Positions 51,159 through 61,467 of a DNA stretch of 64,000 bases are shown one piece after another. A program made the translations under genes and the position numbers. The notes under the pieces are model-generated. The model was not told where the DNA came from and made no database searches. It was given only the letters and a program-made list of their open reading frames with translations. This stretch comes from Saccharina japonica. Taxonomy: Eukaryota > Sar > Phaeophyceae > Laminariales > Laminariaceae. The stretch is taken from assembly GCA_008828725.1 (NCBI GenBank), contig MEHQ01002961.1, positions 62,001 to 126,000 of the forward strand. The letters run 5' to 3'. Within the stretch, counting starts at the first letter, position 1. Each line of letters opens with the position of its first letter.

Positions 51159-51446
51159 GACACGTGCTCTACGATAGATGTAGTATTTTTTTTGGCGGAA
51201 GCATTTTCTGAACGACGGCGCTTCTTAGCAAAAAATTCGCCGGGATTTATTTCTGTGCTGCACTATTTTTTGTTTTTGTAGACTTTGGCCATGGGATTGA
51301 TTGCTCATCAGGTTCGTAGGAGTTTTATTTCCCTCAAAAATCAGTGTGCAGGCTACTGCAGGTATAGAGGTATAGAGCTCCTCAAGTGACCACCCTCATA
51401 AGGCAAAACCTTATTAACACGGTGCACCTTCACCCTAGCATGCATC
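51159..51446 (-). mobile_element. Family A MITE, copy 18
   Basis: GACACGTGCTCTACGATAGA to CACCCTAGCATGCATC; flanks CGTT and CATT. A duplicated GGTATAGAGGTATAGAG is internal. Confidence 0.82.
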
Positions 51447-51464
51447 CATTAGGAGTAACGAATT

Positions 51465-51940
51465 GAAAGGTTATCGACATCTTGTGGGGTTTGCTATGAT
51501 ATATGCATTATTCAATGTCTCCACAAGGAGTGTTTTACGCCCACGTTGTGCAAGCGGGGAGTTCCAACCACCTGGGTTGCCATGCAGGCCAGTACGGCGG
51601 AAATATGCCGGAAGGAGCGCCACGGACGACGTTCTGGAGCTGTACGACAAATGGAAGGCGCTAACGGGGAGGGTGTGCCCGATATTTATCCATGACCGTA
51701 GTCGTATGACCATAGACCCTCGCACCCCTACGATGCCAGGACGGAGCATGTCGGGTTTTCACGGACCAGGCAGGCATTGTTAGCACCAAGCGCGAAGCGC
51801 CGTGAGGTGTTTGGCGAGTCGCATGGAGGATGGGCGGGGTGGTCGTTTTTTTAGCAGCGACATAAAAGCTGTCAGTGGGAAACGAGGAGGGGCGGCGGGT
51901 GGAAATCTGGGGTCAATGGGGTTTGCTTCATTGTCGAGGG
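51465..51940. other. Unidentified sequence with one I-type unit
   Basis: A stretch with CGAAGCGCCGTGAGGTGTTTGGCGAGTCGCATGG also found in the G element, and an I-type CGTAGTCGTATGACCATAG at 51,697. A 106-codon forward frame (51,463-51,783) has no recognised motif. Probably an older relative of the G element. Confidence 0.45.
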
Positions 51941-52310
51941 GGGTAGGGGGGCGGGGTGTACTCATGTCGTTCACGGCCGGAGCCGTATGGCCATAGACCC
52001 TCGCATCTCTACATTGCCGGGACGGAGCACGGGGGGAGTAGGGGGGGTGTACTCGGTATTCATGCATGGCCGTAGTCGTATGACCATAGACCCTCGCATC
52101 CCTACAATGCGGGACGGAGCATGCCAAACTGACGCTGGGGGTAGGGGCGGGGTGTACTCATGTCATGCACGGCCATCGTATGCCCGTATATAGACCCCCG
52201 CACCACTCCGGGAGGGGGGGGGGGGTGTACTCATGTCGTGCACGGCCGTAGTCATATGACCATAGACCCTCGCATCCCTACAATGCCGGGACGGAGCACG
52301 TTGGGTTTTC
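51941..52310 (-). repeat. Tandem array of I units with poly-G linkers
   Basis: Four units starting GTGTACTC near 51,956, 52,047, 52,151 and 52,225, each with CACGGCCGTAGTCGTATGAC, CCATAGACCCTCGCATCC and GGACGGAGCA, separated by G-rich tracts of 5-13 G. Spacing is 91, 104 and 74 bp. The last unit belongs to a G element. Confidence 0.82.
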
Positions 52311-52748
52311 ACCAACCAGGCAGACATTGCTTGCACCAAGCGCGAAGCGCCGTGAGGTATTGGGCGAGTCGCATGGAGGGTGAGCTGCATCCTGCTAAGA
52401 ACCGCCTCTGAGGCGGACTTGCATATGGACGACAGCTTCAATGAGTTAATTTAATTTCTGGTGTGGCCACTTCCGGAGACAGCAATGGGTTTTACTATGT
52501 AACTGCCTCGCGGATGCCTTACCATATTAACACTACGCTGATATGGAACATTCCCCCTGTGCAGAGCAAAGGTTTTCCCACCCGCACAAATGAATCTACT
52601 TCGACCGCCAGCTTGGTACCGCCTCAAAACAAACAAACAAAAGAAACGGCCACCCTGGTTGTCTAGCTCACGCGCGAGTGGCGTTGTTTTACAGCGTCGT
52701 TTGCCAACCGTACGCCAACCCAACCCTAAATTATATCATACATTTATT
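52214..52748 (-). mobile_element. Family G element, inverted copy
   Basis: Reverse of 39,803-40,329: poly-G, the I unit, GTGAGCTGCATCCTGCTAAG, CCTCTGAGGCGGACTTGC and finally CCAACCCAACCC then AT-rich sequence. Identity is high outside a few short replaced stretches. Confidence 0.8.
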
Positions 52749-53006
52749 AGGCGGTGTCGAAGTCCGGGGTGGCGGTCGGGGCCTGGTGAGATCGGGACCT
52801 TAAGGAAAGGAAGCAGCGTGTTTTATGGGAAGCTCCGGATGAACGAACTGCAAGGGTGAGGGGGGGGAGTAGGGCTCAGCGGCTCAGAGGTGGTAAAGGA
52901 ACGGCTCAGGCGTTGTTACATATGTGCGAAACGGAGCTACCCCGGAGCGGGTGGCGATATCGCCTATGATACAAGTATATACCATAAGTGTTTGGAGTCG
53001 GAATTT

Positions 53007-53093
53007 GGGGGGGGGGGAGGGGGAGTACGTACTCATTCGTTGCTTGCCTCAGTACCTTGACAATTGACCACGAATCCCTTTTGAGACGGAGCA
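53007..53093 (-). mobile_element. Family H unit
   Basis: G run, GTACGTACTCATTCGTTGC, TTGACAATTGACCACGAATC and TTGAGACGGAGCAC. Confidence 0.78.
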
Positions 53094-53109
53094 CGGGGGG
53101 CGGGGGAAA

Positions 53110-53750
53110 CGGATAAAAGCAAGTTGGTTGTGCGTGGAGGCGAAAAGATGGGAGATGCGGGACTGATAGTATTGGAGGATATACAATACATGAAGGAATA
53201 CCTACCTGTGGTACTGATTAAGAGTATCATAAGTAAGGCTCCGGGTAAGAGCGGCGTCCTGATGGGAGTGTAGGCGACTCTTTGCGTCTGTTGGCAACAT
53301 AGATGGATGGTTTAGTCGCAGTTTCGACGGGGGCATGTGTGGAGAGGGGCACGGCACGCGGGGAGAGGGAGTAAATGCCCCCCCCCCCTTGCCACTCTGA
53401 GACAGAGGGCTTACTAATGCCAGCAAGTATTTCGCGAAGCAGAGACCCCGAGCGTAGGCAAGGAAATATTGTTTGATAGACCTGGTATTGACGGGTGTGG
53501 CTACGAGAAAACATGCAGTGATATATTATATTACCGGTATATATCATATAATATGTGTATATGATATGTAGAGACTGTAGAGGACAGACAACATATTCCA
53601 GTACCAGTACAGTCTACGATGCCGGTAATGCTGAACCAATGCAGGGACCCATCATTGTATCATACATATAAGGGAAGAAGAATACGCGCGAGAAGAAACA
53701 GTTACTCACTACGAGTACGGATACAGGAAAGAGAGCAAGTAGTATCACAT
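53110..53750. other. No gene recognised
   Basis: Contains a poly-C tract at about 53,378-53,390 beside H-like words, and an AT palindrome around 53,520-53,575 (ATATATCATATAATATGTGT). Nothing else is assigned. Confidence 0.45.
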
Positions 53751-53754
53751 AAAG

Positions 53755-53950
53755 TACCGGCCCGCTCATAGAAAAACAGAAATCGGGCTTAGGCTGACTT
53801 TCTTATTTTGGTAAAGGGGCGTGTCCCACACTAACTTCAGTATAATAGCTGTCGACTTTCTTATTTCCCCCGTAATGTTTAGGCTGAGTTTCTTGTAGGG
53901 CACTTTGTTATGATAGGGCCGGTAGTGTAATACATAAACCAGGCACGACA
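53755..53950 (-). mobile_element. Family N subfamily 2, copy 1
   Basis: CGGCCCGCTCATAGAAAAAC, GGGCTTAGGCTGACTTTC, CACACTAACTTCAGTATAAT, GTCGACTTTCTTATTTCCCC and GGCTGAGTTTCTTGTAGGG, ending ATAGGGCCGG. Inverse of 59,222-59,397. Confidence 0.75.
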
Positions 53951-54080
53951 AGCAGTAGTATCGGCCCTTTCGTATAACAAGGAAACACAAAATTTCAAGA
54001 AATCTACAAGTAGTACGTAGCCTACGTAAATAATTGTTTTTCAAAGAGCCTCAGTTTCTTACGAGGGGGTTTCTTATGAG

Positions 54081-54713
54081 GACGCGTGTTACGATAGAGG
54101 TATACCTTATTTTGGCTGATTTTTTTTTTTTCTGAATGACGGGGCTCCTCATCCAGCCAAAAAAAGGTATACCTTATGTTGTCAATTGACAACCCAAACT
54201 CGTCGGAATACGATTCTTGTACAGCACAGGACACCTGATAAGAAACAGGAAATAGGGTCCAGGCTGGATTTCTTATTTGAGAGAGAGGGTGCTTTCTGCA
54301 CTAATTTCAAGACAACGAGTCCCGAATTTCCTACTTCCCTCTGAATCTCAGCCTGGCAACGAGTCCCGAATTTCCTATTTTCCTCTGAATCTCCAGCCTG
54401 GCGACGAGTCCCGAATTTCCTATTTTCCTCTGAATCTCCAGCCTGGCGACGAGTCCCGAATTTTCTATTTTCCTCTGAATCTCAGCCTGGGTTTCTTATT
54501 TGTCTGTTTCTTGTTAGGTGTCCTGTACTGCATTGGAGGATGTTTGAATTTGACACTACTTAGCGTGCGGGATGGTTCATCGGGCACGAGCACTTTTTAT
54601 TCCCTTCAAAATCAGTGTTTAGACTACTGCAGGTATCGAGGCATGGAGCTCCTCAAGTGCGGAGCTTCAGAAAACATATATATGGTGCACACTCTACCGC
54701 CGTAGCATGAGTC
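54081..54713 (-). mobile_element. Family A MITE, copy 19, carrying a nested N element
   Basis: GACGCGTGTTACGATAGAGG to CGTAGCATGAGTC with a perfect TGAG duplication (54,077-54,080 and 54,714-54,717) spanning 633 bp. The N insert (54,222-54,530) lies at a CTTGTATTG-type site known from A copy 4. A further short duplication, AAAAAGGTATACCTTA, is near the left end. Confidence 0.92.
54222..54530 (-). mobile_element. Family N element inside A, with tandem core
   Basis: CAGCACAGGACACCTGATAA to GGTGTCCTGTACTG, with TA before it and CA after. The centre has about four tandem copies of a roughly 49-bp unit, ACGAGTCCCGAATTTCCTAT with CCTCTGAATCTCCAGCCTGG. Confidence 0.88.
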
Positions 54714-54844
54714 TGAGCGCGCGCCCTCTGTATTAATGTATCAATAATAGTACTTCTACAGGAAGAAGAGCAGAAACTACTTTGTCGTCGTAGCGGCGGC
54801 TACTTTTCGTCCGCGTACCTGTATGACAACTTGTGCGTACAGTA

Positions 54845-55022
54845 CAGGCACAACTACTAGGTAATAATAAAGAGGCTAATAAGAAAGCCAGGCTGGGATT
54901 TAGAGGGAAAAAATGAATTCGGGAGTCGTTATCTTGAAATTAGTGTAGAAAGCACCCTCTTTCAAGATAAGAAATCCAGCCTGGACAAGAGTTTCTGTTT
55001 CTTATTATTTGTGGGTGTCCTG
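54845..55022 (+). mobile_element. Family N element, copy 4
   Basis: CAGTACAGGCACAACTACTA, AATAAGAAAGCCAGGCTGGG, TTGAAATTAGTGTAGAAAGC, AAATCCAGCCTGGAC and GGTGTCCTGTATTA, preceded by TA. Confidence 0.78.
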
Positions 55023-55280
55023 TATTAGTGCTACTGCCTGTGCGTAAATATGTGATACTCTATAATATGCAATACTCTGAATATGAAGTGACGTTGTGCA
55101 TTCAAGTAGGTACGGTTATTTAGCATATACATATTCATATGATACGAGCCAGGTACAGCAGTGCAGCAGTACAAAAGTAGTAGTAAAGCAGTACTAGTAG
55201 TGTGGTACATGATACCTGGTACCCTATCTAGCACGACCCTCGATCCTACAGGTAGCACAGCATAGCATACACTTGCTTGT

Positions 55281-55410
55281 TGTGTGTGTTCTTCACATTA
55301 AACCTTCCTTTCTACCCGTCGACATCCAGCACACCCAGTGTCCGTGCCGATTCGTCATCCTAAAAAGGTACCAGTTCTGTGGTCACAAAACTACGACACA
55401 GAGATACTAC
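55281..55410 (+). repeat. Family J repeat, copy 3
   Basis: GTGTTCTTCACATTAAACC, TACCCGTCGACATCCAGC and GTGTCCGTGCCGATTCGTC, then CCAGTTCTGTGGTCACAAAA, matching 13,229-13,345. Confidence 0.85.
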
Positions 55411-56166
55411 GCTCAGTGCAGTAAGCAGAGCAGACACTTGTACCCTACCCGCACCCATCCGTCTTCCCTGTCGTCTGTACTCAAAAACAAACGGAACACT
55501 TTTATGAGTGAGTCGTACCTCTATGATAATATGAGTACCACAACAACGAGCAGCACCACCAGCAGTAGTATGCGGTACTTTTCACCCAGAAGAGGATAAT
55601 CGCCGGAAAAGGAAGCAGGGGGTATTCTTAGATCCACGCGTTGTTCGTTCACAACTACTATGGTATGATGCATGACAGCAGCAGTGCTATACGAACCGAA
55701 AATACTGCACCCGTAGCTCAGCAAGCAGAACGGGGTAGATTCTCCCCCCCCGAGTAGGATCGCGAGTCTCGAGTGCCTCTGTCACAGATCAAGATCGACA
55801 CAAAACGACCTCCGTCTGGCAGCTTGTTCAAACTTGCAAACAAACCGCACTGCTGCTTCTTTGTTCGACTGATGGGATGACTGCAAAGCAGAGAGAGAGA
55901 GGATTGCGCAAAATTCAGATATAAGATACGCGGACGGATATTTCAAGCTCTGCCTAAAGCACCGACGACCAGTTGCTCCGTCCGATGACTACCCGGACAA
56001 CAGACAGCAACAAGCTTCCTGTGTTCGTCATGTCCATACCATCATCATACTGGTATCACACATGCTGTGGTGCTGCTGTGGTGCTGCTATGGTACAGGGG
56101 GCAGGGGGCAGTGCTGCTTTTTACAGAGACAGACACTCCACTCCCCCTGCCGCCTGTAAAATGTTC
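55411..56166. other. Upstream region of the putative gene, no gene called
   Basis: No MITE family member is seen between 55,411 and 58,760 apart from short tandem repeats, in contrast to the rest of the window. A minor purine-rich GAGAGAGAGAG tract lies at 55,890. Confidence 0.4.
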
Positions 56167-56221
56167 TATGTACGATTCTACGATAAAGATCTACGATTCT
56201 ACGATAAAGATCTACGATTCT
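56167..56221. repeat. 21-bp tandem repeat
   Basis: CTACGATTCTACGATAAAGAT occurs twice and a half. Confidence 0.9.
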
Positions 56222-56609
56222 AGAAATCGACCGGAATTATTCTAGGCTCTGATTGGCTAAACATGACAGTCTCGAGTCTTCGACTATAGTAGATCTCACA
56301 TCTTGCATGTACTTCTGGCGCAGAGAGCAAATTTAAATTCGTTCGAATGGACGAGACGTAAACCAAATTTCAAGCAAACGTGTCAGAAATGCGAGACGGC
56401 TCGTCCAAGGGTCGCTGTCACGCTGAGCCCCGTCGACGTTTCGACCTTCGCCACCTGTGAAACGTGGTTGCGTTGCCGTGAACTCTAACGAAGCCGCACG
56501 GCCCGGCCCGTCTGCCGTACGCGTATGCACACAGCACAATTTTTAGAAATACGCAAACAAAACAAAATATGAAAACAGAGACACCCAAGAACGAACAGCC
56601 CGCTTACGT

Positions 56610-56769
56610 TTGCACAGAGAACTTGCGAACCAACCTCTGCGTGTGCGTGCGCTCGTGAATATACCTCTCTCTCTCTGCTTCCTCCTGCTGCTGCTGTGCT
56701 GTGGCTGTACGGACGCAATATACGTGCGGCAGCCCGATCCTGACCACCTCACCACGTCCGCAGCAGGTA
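56610..56769 (+). CDS. Candidate exon with signal-peptide-like start
   Basis: A forward frame from an ATG at 56,610 has a basic N-terminus and a hydrophobic stretch at about residues 17-32 (LSLCFLLLLLCCGC) followed by polar sequence, as in a secretory signal. At 56,764-56,772 GCAGCAGGTATGA fits a splice donor (CAG|GTATGA), so the exon could end near 56,767 and continue downstream. No acceptor or partner exon can be named. Leu runs from CTG repeats can mimic a signal, so chance is a real alternative. Confidence 0.25.
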
Positions 56770-57441
56770 TGATAACGGGGGGCTTATATAGCGAAGCGCC
56801 CGCACGACAACTCCGATACCCTATCGAGCGCTGTTCCTAGAGCCTCTCGCGCCGCGAAGGCTATAACCCATCACAGAACGTCTAGACGAAGCGTGATAGT
56901 ACGTACACGATGTCTGTGTACAGGCAAGAGGAAAGGCTAAAAATTGAGCTTTTCTGTTCATTTTGGAAAAAATATTCCGTGAATTGACTTGTTTGTGTTG
57001 TTCGGCAGTGCTGATGATGGTTGGCGGCCGATGTATCGTGCGTTTGCGCAGGGCAGGGGGAGGGGGGAGGGGGAGGGGCGGGTCTGGCAAGCAGCCCCCC
57101 GGTATTTTGCTTGCCCCCACGCTTTATATGTATATCGTTGGAGGTCCGCTTGCCAGAGATTCTTGTTCCTCGTTCCGTCAAAAAAAAAAGGGTCTCCGTG
57201 TCTCCAGTCTCCACGGATCGACAAAATTATTAGCAAAAACAGAAGCAACGCCCACAGCAGCAGTACAGAGAGGTGATCAGACACAGCAGCACTCCACTGC
57301 TTGCTGCGCTGCTTCGCTGCTGGCTGCTGGTGTTGCACTAAAAAAACAGCCGCATCATCAGATAGAGCAGGCCTGTGCCACGCCACCCCGAGACCCCCCC
57401 CCCCAGCTCAACTCAAACCAGCGCTGCTGTGTGCGAGCATC

Positions 57442-58082
57442 ATGGCGCCGTCTAGCTATGCCGCGCGTAGGAATTCCTGGCCGTTCTTTCTGTTCGGCAA
57501 GCGCAAGAGAAAGGGGGTGCCGGTGCACGTCCATGACACCAATCTCGGGACCGACCTGCTGTCGCCCGCTGGGCCCGGCAGCGGCATCGAAAATCCGACC
57601 GCAGTGTTTCTATGCCAGCAACAAGGGGGCAAACCTCACAAGGTTGATAATGAAATCACACTGCTACCGCCACCACCACGACGTGCCGCCTCGGAAGGTG
57701 CGCTAGGAGCATCATCAACGCCGGCCGACATCGTAAAGCCGCCGCCACAGCAGGCGAAGCAGCTGCAGCAGCAGACGAAGCTGGCGGCGAGTTCGGCGGC
57801 GGCGCATCCTCCACAAAGCGTAGACCCGGCGTTCTGTACGATCCGTCCCCAGAAACCTCCGGCCGGAGGACAGCAGCCTTTTGGTGGTGGTGGTGGGGGT
57901 GCTGTAGTCGGGGAGAAGGGTGGAGGAGGCTACGTGAAAGGGCGGATGCTGCAGGTTCTGGGGGGCGAGGCTGCTACGAGCGACGGGAGGCGGAGCAGCA
58001 GCAGCTTGAGGGAGCGGCAAGAGGAGCACCGGCGGCAGCAGCGTCAGCAGCAGCAGCTTGCGTCGAGCAACAGCAATACCAG
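57442..58082 (+). CDS. Probable host gene, first coding exon; low-complexity protein of unknown function
   Basis: The frame is open from 57,301 but I choose the ATG at 57,442 because its context (ATCATGGCG) has A at -3 and G at +4. The product starts MAPSSYAARRNSW, has a basic KRKRK cluster at about residue 20 that could act as a nuclear signal, a VHVHDTNLGTD stretch, and then Pro, Gln, Gly and Ser runs (PPPQQAKQLQQQ, FGGGGGG, RRQQRQQQQ). GC content and codon use differ sharply from the repeats around it. At 58,080-58,085 CAGGTGCC is a plausible donor; without splicing the frame ends at 58,107. Later exons are not recognised. I know no family match. Confidence 0.5.
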
Positions 58083-58107
58083 GTGCCACCATTATTTATG
58101 CGTGTGA

Positions 58108-58763
58108 TTTTGGATTATTACGTAGCATTTGAGTCGTTGTTGATGTATTGTTGGTATGTTATGTAGCAGCAGCAGTACTATTAATAGTGTATCGATACTA
58201 CCCTGTGCTGTCCTCTATAGGGTATATACAAATGGAAGAACACACACTACGAGTACTTATACATACTTGTAAGACTGATAGACCTCTGTTGTGGGCATAG
58301 AGCACTGATGCCTCAAGTACCCCAATACGGATACAGACCCCGCTAGTGCTATTAGCTGCTGTATGACCCCGCAGGGCTGGTCTGTGCGCTGTGTCAGCGT
58401 AGCAGGCACAACAGCAGCAGCAGTATTCGAGTAGAGAGTCGTAGACATAACCATATACTTCGTATACCACAGGTACGATACAGCTCCTAGAGCAAGGAAC
58501 CGCACGTAAAACGTCCCTCCCTGTAGATATGCGTACCACGTGCATGCTGTGTATACAAGCAGCAGCGCTCACCTACTCACGTTATCCTATATATTATCTG
58601 ACCATATCTCTCTTTCAACACGTGGACGTCGTGTCTGTCGTACCCCGTACGATGAACATGGCATTTGCATTGTCCATCTACTCTGCTTTTCTACTCGTAT
58701 ATAGCAACGATGCAGTTTCTCTTGTGTCGTAGTTTTGCGACCACAGAGAGCTTGTACCTCTCT
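58108..58763. other. Possible intron or intergenic sequence after the putative exon
   Basis: AT-richer, with CAG/GCAGCAGCAG words but no clear exon or acceptor that extends the upstream frame. No repeat family member. Confidence 0.35.
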
Positions 58764-58875
58764 TGCGGGGGACCTATAGTAAATAGGTCCCACGGTAGAC
58801 ACAAAAACCTATATATTTTCCTCTTTTTGCTAGCAATATTTCGTCCTATTTACTGTATCATAGGTCTCCCGTAGT
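58764..58875 (-). mobile_element. Family D MITE, copy 12
   Basis: TGCGGGGGACCTATAGTAAA to TTTACTGTATCATAGGTCTC; the right arm has a small insertion. Abuts a J repeat. Confidence 0.87.
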
Positions 58876-59095
58876 AGGAGGATTGAAGAATCGGCACGGA
58901 CACTGGGTGTGCGTAACCCTTTTAGGACTGCAGTCCCATTTGGGGACAAACCATTCAAATTCTAAGTAATTTGTCCGCAAAACGGGACTCCAGTCCTATA
59001 CGAGAGGGTTAATAGTAGGAGGATTGAAGAATCGGCACGGACACTGGGTGTGCTGCATGCTGCATGTCGAGGCGTGGAAAGAACGGTTCGATGCG
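58876..59095 (-). repeat. Family J repeat split by an F element, with duplicated flank
   Basis: AGTAGGAGGATTGAAGAATC...GGGTGTGC occurs on both sides of F (about 58,874-58,912 and 59,013-59,052) as a perfect direct repeat of about 40 bp. J then continues after the second copy with GCATGTCGAGGCGTGG. Confidence 0.85.
58917..59008 (+). mobile_element. Family F element, copy 3
   Basis: CCCTTTTAGGACTGCAG to CAGTCCTATACGAGAGGG with GTAA before and TTAA after. Inner GTCCCATTTGGGGACAAAC pairs with TTGTCCGCAAAACGGGAC. Confidence 0.86.
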
Positions 59096-59221
59096 AGCAA
59101 CACACACCCATCCTTTCCCAGTTACACTTTCCACTCGTAAATAGCAACGACGTCGGCCAATCGTGTTTGTCCTCGGGGAGGGCAACACGCAACATACAAC
59201 ACATAAATCCGCTCGTATACA

Positions 59222-59397
59222 CTACCGGCCCTCCCATAAGAAAGTGCCCCACAAGAAACTCAGCCTAAAGATTACGGGGGGAATAAGAAAGTCGACAGCT
59301 ATTATACTGAAGTTAGTGTGGGACACACCCCTTTCTCAAATAAGAAAGTCAGCCTAAGCCCGATTTCTGGTTTCTTATGAGCGGGCCGGTACTCTGT
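59222..59397 (+). mobile_element. Family N subfamily 2, copy 2
   Basis: CCGGCCCTCCCATAAGAAAG to TTTCTTATGAGCGGGCCGG. Internally GAAACTCAGCCTAAAGATTA and AAGTCAGCCTAAGCCCG, the reverse of 53,755-53,950. Confidence 0.82.
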
Positions 59398-59472
59398 CTA
59401 CGATACCAGCTGGTATATACTGCCAGAATGTCCCCCTATCCCCCTACGATGTCACACCGCCACAAACGTCTA

Positions 59473-59549
59473 CCACTCTGTCCCGAAATATAAGCCCCTT
59501 GTGTACATAAATATTCAATTAAAAGTGCTTATATTTCGGGACATAGTGG
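59473..59549. mobile_element. Family T, Stowaway-like MITE
   Basis: 77 bp with terminal repeats CCACTCTGTCCCGAAATATA and its complement TATATTTCGGGACATAGTGG, flanked by TA at 59,471-59,472 and 59,550-59,551. The TCCCGAAATATAAG end resembles Stowaway MITEs (Tc1/mariner-derived, TA target); assignment is from memory of that consensus. Confidence 0.88.
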
Positions 59550-59596
59550 TACGTATAAGCGGTGTATTATATGGGTGGTCGCGTGGTTCCCACTAT

Positions 59597-59703
59597 TATT
59601 GCAAGGGGCCATAGTAAATAGGACCAAATAATAGTAGTAAAAAACGGGAATATACTGGTTTTTGTATACAACGTAGGTTCTGTTTACTATGCCTCCTCGT
59701 AGT
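59597..59703 (+). mobile_element. Family D MITE, copy 13
   Basis: GCAAGGGGCCATAGTAAATA to GGTTCTGTTTACTATGCCTC. Confidence 0.86.
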
Positions 59704-59879
59704 GTGTATCTGGTACCTGGTATTATGTAACTCATGTATGGTATATATGTACCAGAGGTATGTGATAAGTGATAAGAGCAGTACATCAGTACTCGTAGTA
59801 TGCCCACGAATGAGAAATAGGCTATATACGCTTTTGACTTGATTGTAGTTGGTAGACCAGAAAAGCGAGGAGTGCGATG

Positions 59880-60000
59880 TTTTGATCAAGTAGGCACCTC
59901 TCCAGGATTAGGAATCAGGACAGACACTGGGTGCACTGATGTAGTTGGATATCTAGAAAGAACGAGTTTAATGTGAAGACAACACACACACTGCTGTTGA
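59880..60000 (-). repeat. Family J repeat, diverged copy
   Basis: AGGATTAGGAATCAGGACAG, ACACTGGGTGCACTGATG and GTTTAATGTGAAGACAACAC, the reverse of the 13,229 unit with more substitutions. Confidence 0.7.
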
Positions 60001-60339
60001 GCTGGTAGAATACTAAAAATACTATTATCAGGCTCGTATATATATTTTTTTAATATACTCTGTTTTAAGGAGTTTAAGCAGTATCGTCATGGGTAAGGCG
60101 AGTGTGGCAAAGCTCCTTTATCCTTTATCAATTTTTGGGCTGCACTGACTACTGTATAGCTAACACAAACGGACTGCAGTCCCCCTTGAAAGGGATTGAT
60201 CACGTTGCAGCTCGGACACAAGCGCTACGCCGGCAGCTCGGGCTGCCTCATACAGCTATATACCGACCCCTCTATAATGCGGATGCCCTATGCAATGCTG
60301 GCGAAATCGCTTGCAGGCACAGACGGGATCAAGGATTAA

Positions 60340-60440
60340 CCCTTTCAGTACTGCACTCTAATTCCAAGATAAACCTAAATCCGAGTCTAAATCCAAGAGT
60401 TTTGTCCCCACAATGGGACTGCAGTCCCACTTTAAGGGAC
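60340..60440 (+). mobile_element. Family F-like element, rearranged
   Basis: TTAA then CCCTTTCAGTACTGCA, CTCTAATTCCAAGA, a duplicated AAATCC stretch, GTTTTGTCCCCACAATGGGACTG and TTTAAGGG. Confidence 0.68.
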
Positions 60441-60701
60441 TCACCAGTGTGGTACGTAGTGTGCGGAGTAGTGCCGGTTGCCGCTATAACTAGTCCCGGC
60501 ATTTTTGACTGGCACATACCGGCACTATAGAGTGACCACACTACTGTACCGTAATGCTGTAATCGTCATTTTTTATGGGCATTTTTCATTTTTCTCGCCC
60601 CTGAAGAAATCGTGCTCAGCGTCGAGCGATTCGCCTGTATGTGAATACCTGATAACTACTGAGATACAGTGGGTACCCCGAGTTAAGAGCGCCCAAGATA
60701 A

Positions 60702-60781
60702 CCCACTCAGAACTGATCATTTTATCCCAGTCTAATTCCAAGTACCTTGTCCCCAAATACATGGGACCAGTTCTTAGGGGG
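60702..60781 (+). mobile_element. Family E element, copy 10
   Basis: CCCACTCAGAACTG to CAGTTCTTAGGGGG, flanked by ATAA and TCAA. Confidence 0.8.
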
Positions 60782-60802
60782 TCAAGAGCATTCTGGAGTT
60801 AA

Positions 60803-60889
60803 CCCATTTAGGACTGCAATCCCGGTGTGGGGAAAAAACACTTAGAATTAGAGTGAAATATTTGCTTCTAGACTGCAGTTCTAAAATGG
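60803..60889 (+). mobile_element. Family F-like element, diverged
   Basis: TTAA then CCCATTTAGGACTGCAATCC to GACTGCAGTTCTAAAATGG; the inner part is altered and the right TTAA is lost. Confidence 0.65.
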
Positions 60890-61285
60890 TGAAGAGTGGT
60901 AAAAACGGCTTGTCCCATCTATACTAAAAGCTATACATTTCCCACTACAGATAAGAGCAATATGGAGTTAAGAGCGCCTGTTTCGGCTTGCCACGGGGCG
61001 CTCGTGGAGTTCGCGACATGTGTCAAGAATTTGGGAGTTCAGCTTTTTTCAGGCTGAGTTTCTTGTTCATTGGAAAATGTACATGTATCAATAAGTAGTT
61101 GTGCTCAGCAAATAACTCCACTCATAAACCCTATACAATAGCTATGCTCAACGTTAGCATCACGATAAGCCGCGAGCCTTTTGAGTCAAACAAAAAATGC
61201 ATACTGTACTCGTATTTAGTTAAATAATATAGGAGATTCTCAACTGCTGTCGCGTACGAGTATAATACATCTGTTGACTTTTGAC
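60890..61285. other. No recognised feature
   Basis: No repeat family member or supportable gene. Confidence 0.45.
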
Positions 61286-61289
61286 TTAA

Positions 61290-61369
61290 CCCGTTCAGAA
61301 CTGAAAAACTTATCCCATACTAATTCCAAGTAGTTTGTCCTCAAATTCGTGGGACCAGTTCTTAAGGGG
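61290..61369 (+). mobile_element. Family E element, copy 11
   Basis: TTAA (61,286-61,289) then CCCGTTCAGAACTG to CAGTTCTTAAGGGG, followed by TTGC. Confidence 0.83.
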
Positions 61370-61467
61370 TTGCTCGAACATCAAGGATGGTGTCAGAAGG
61401 AAGGTTTCGAGTTTGGAGGCATGCTCAGAATATTTACTTTCTTGCCGGCGGGCCCTATTAGTAAGCC

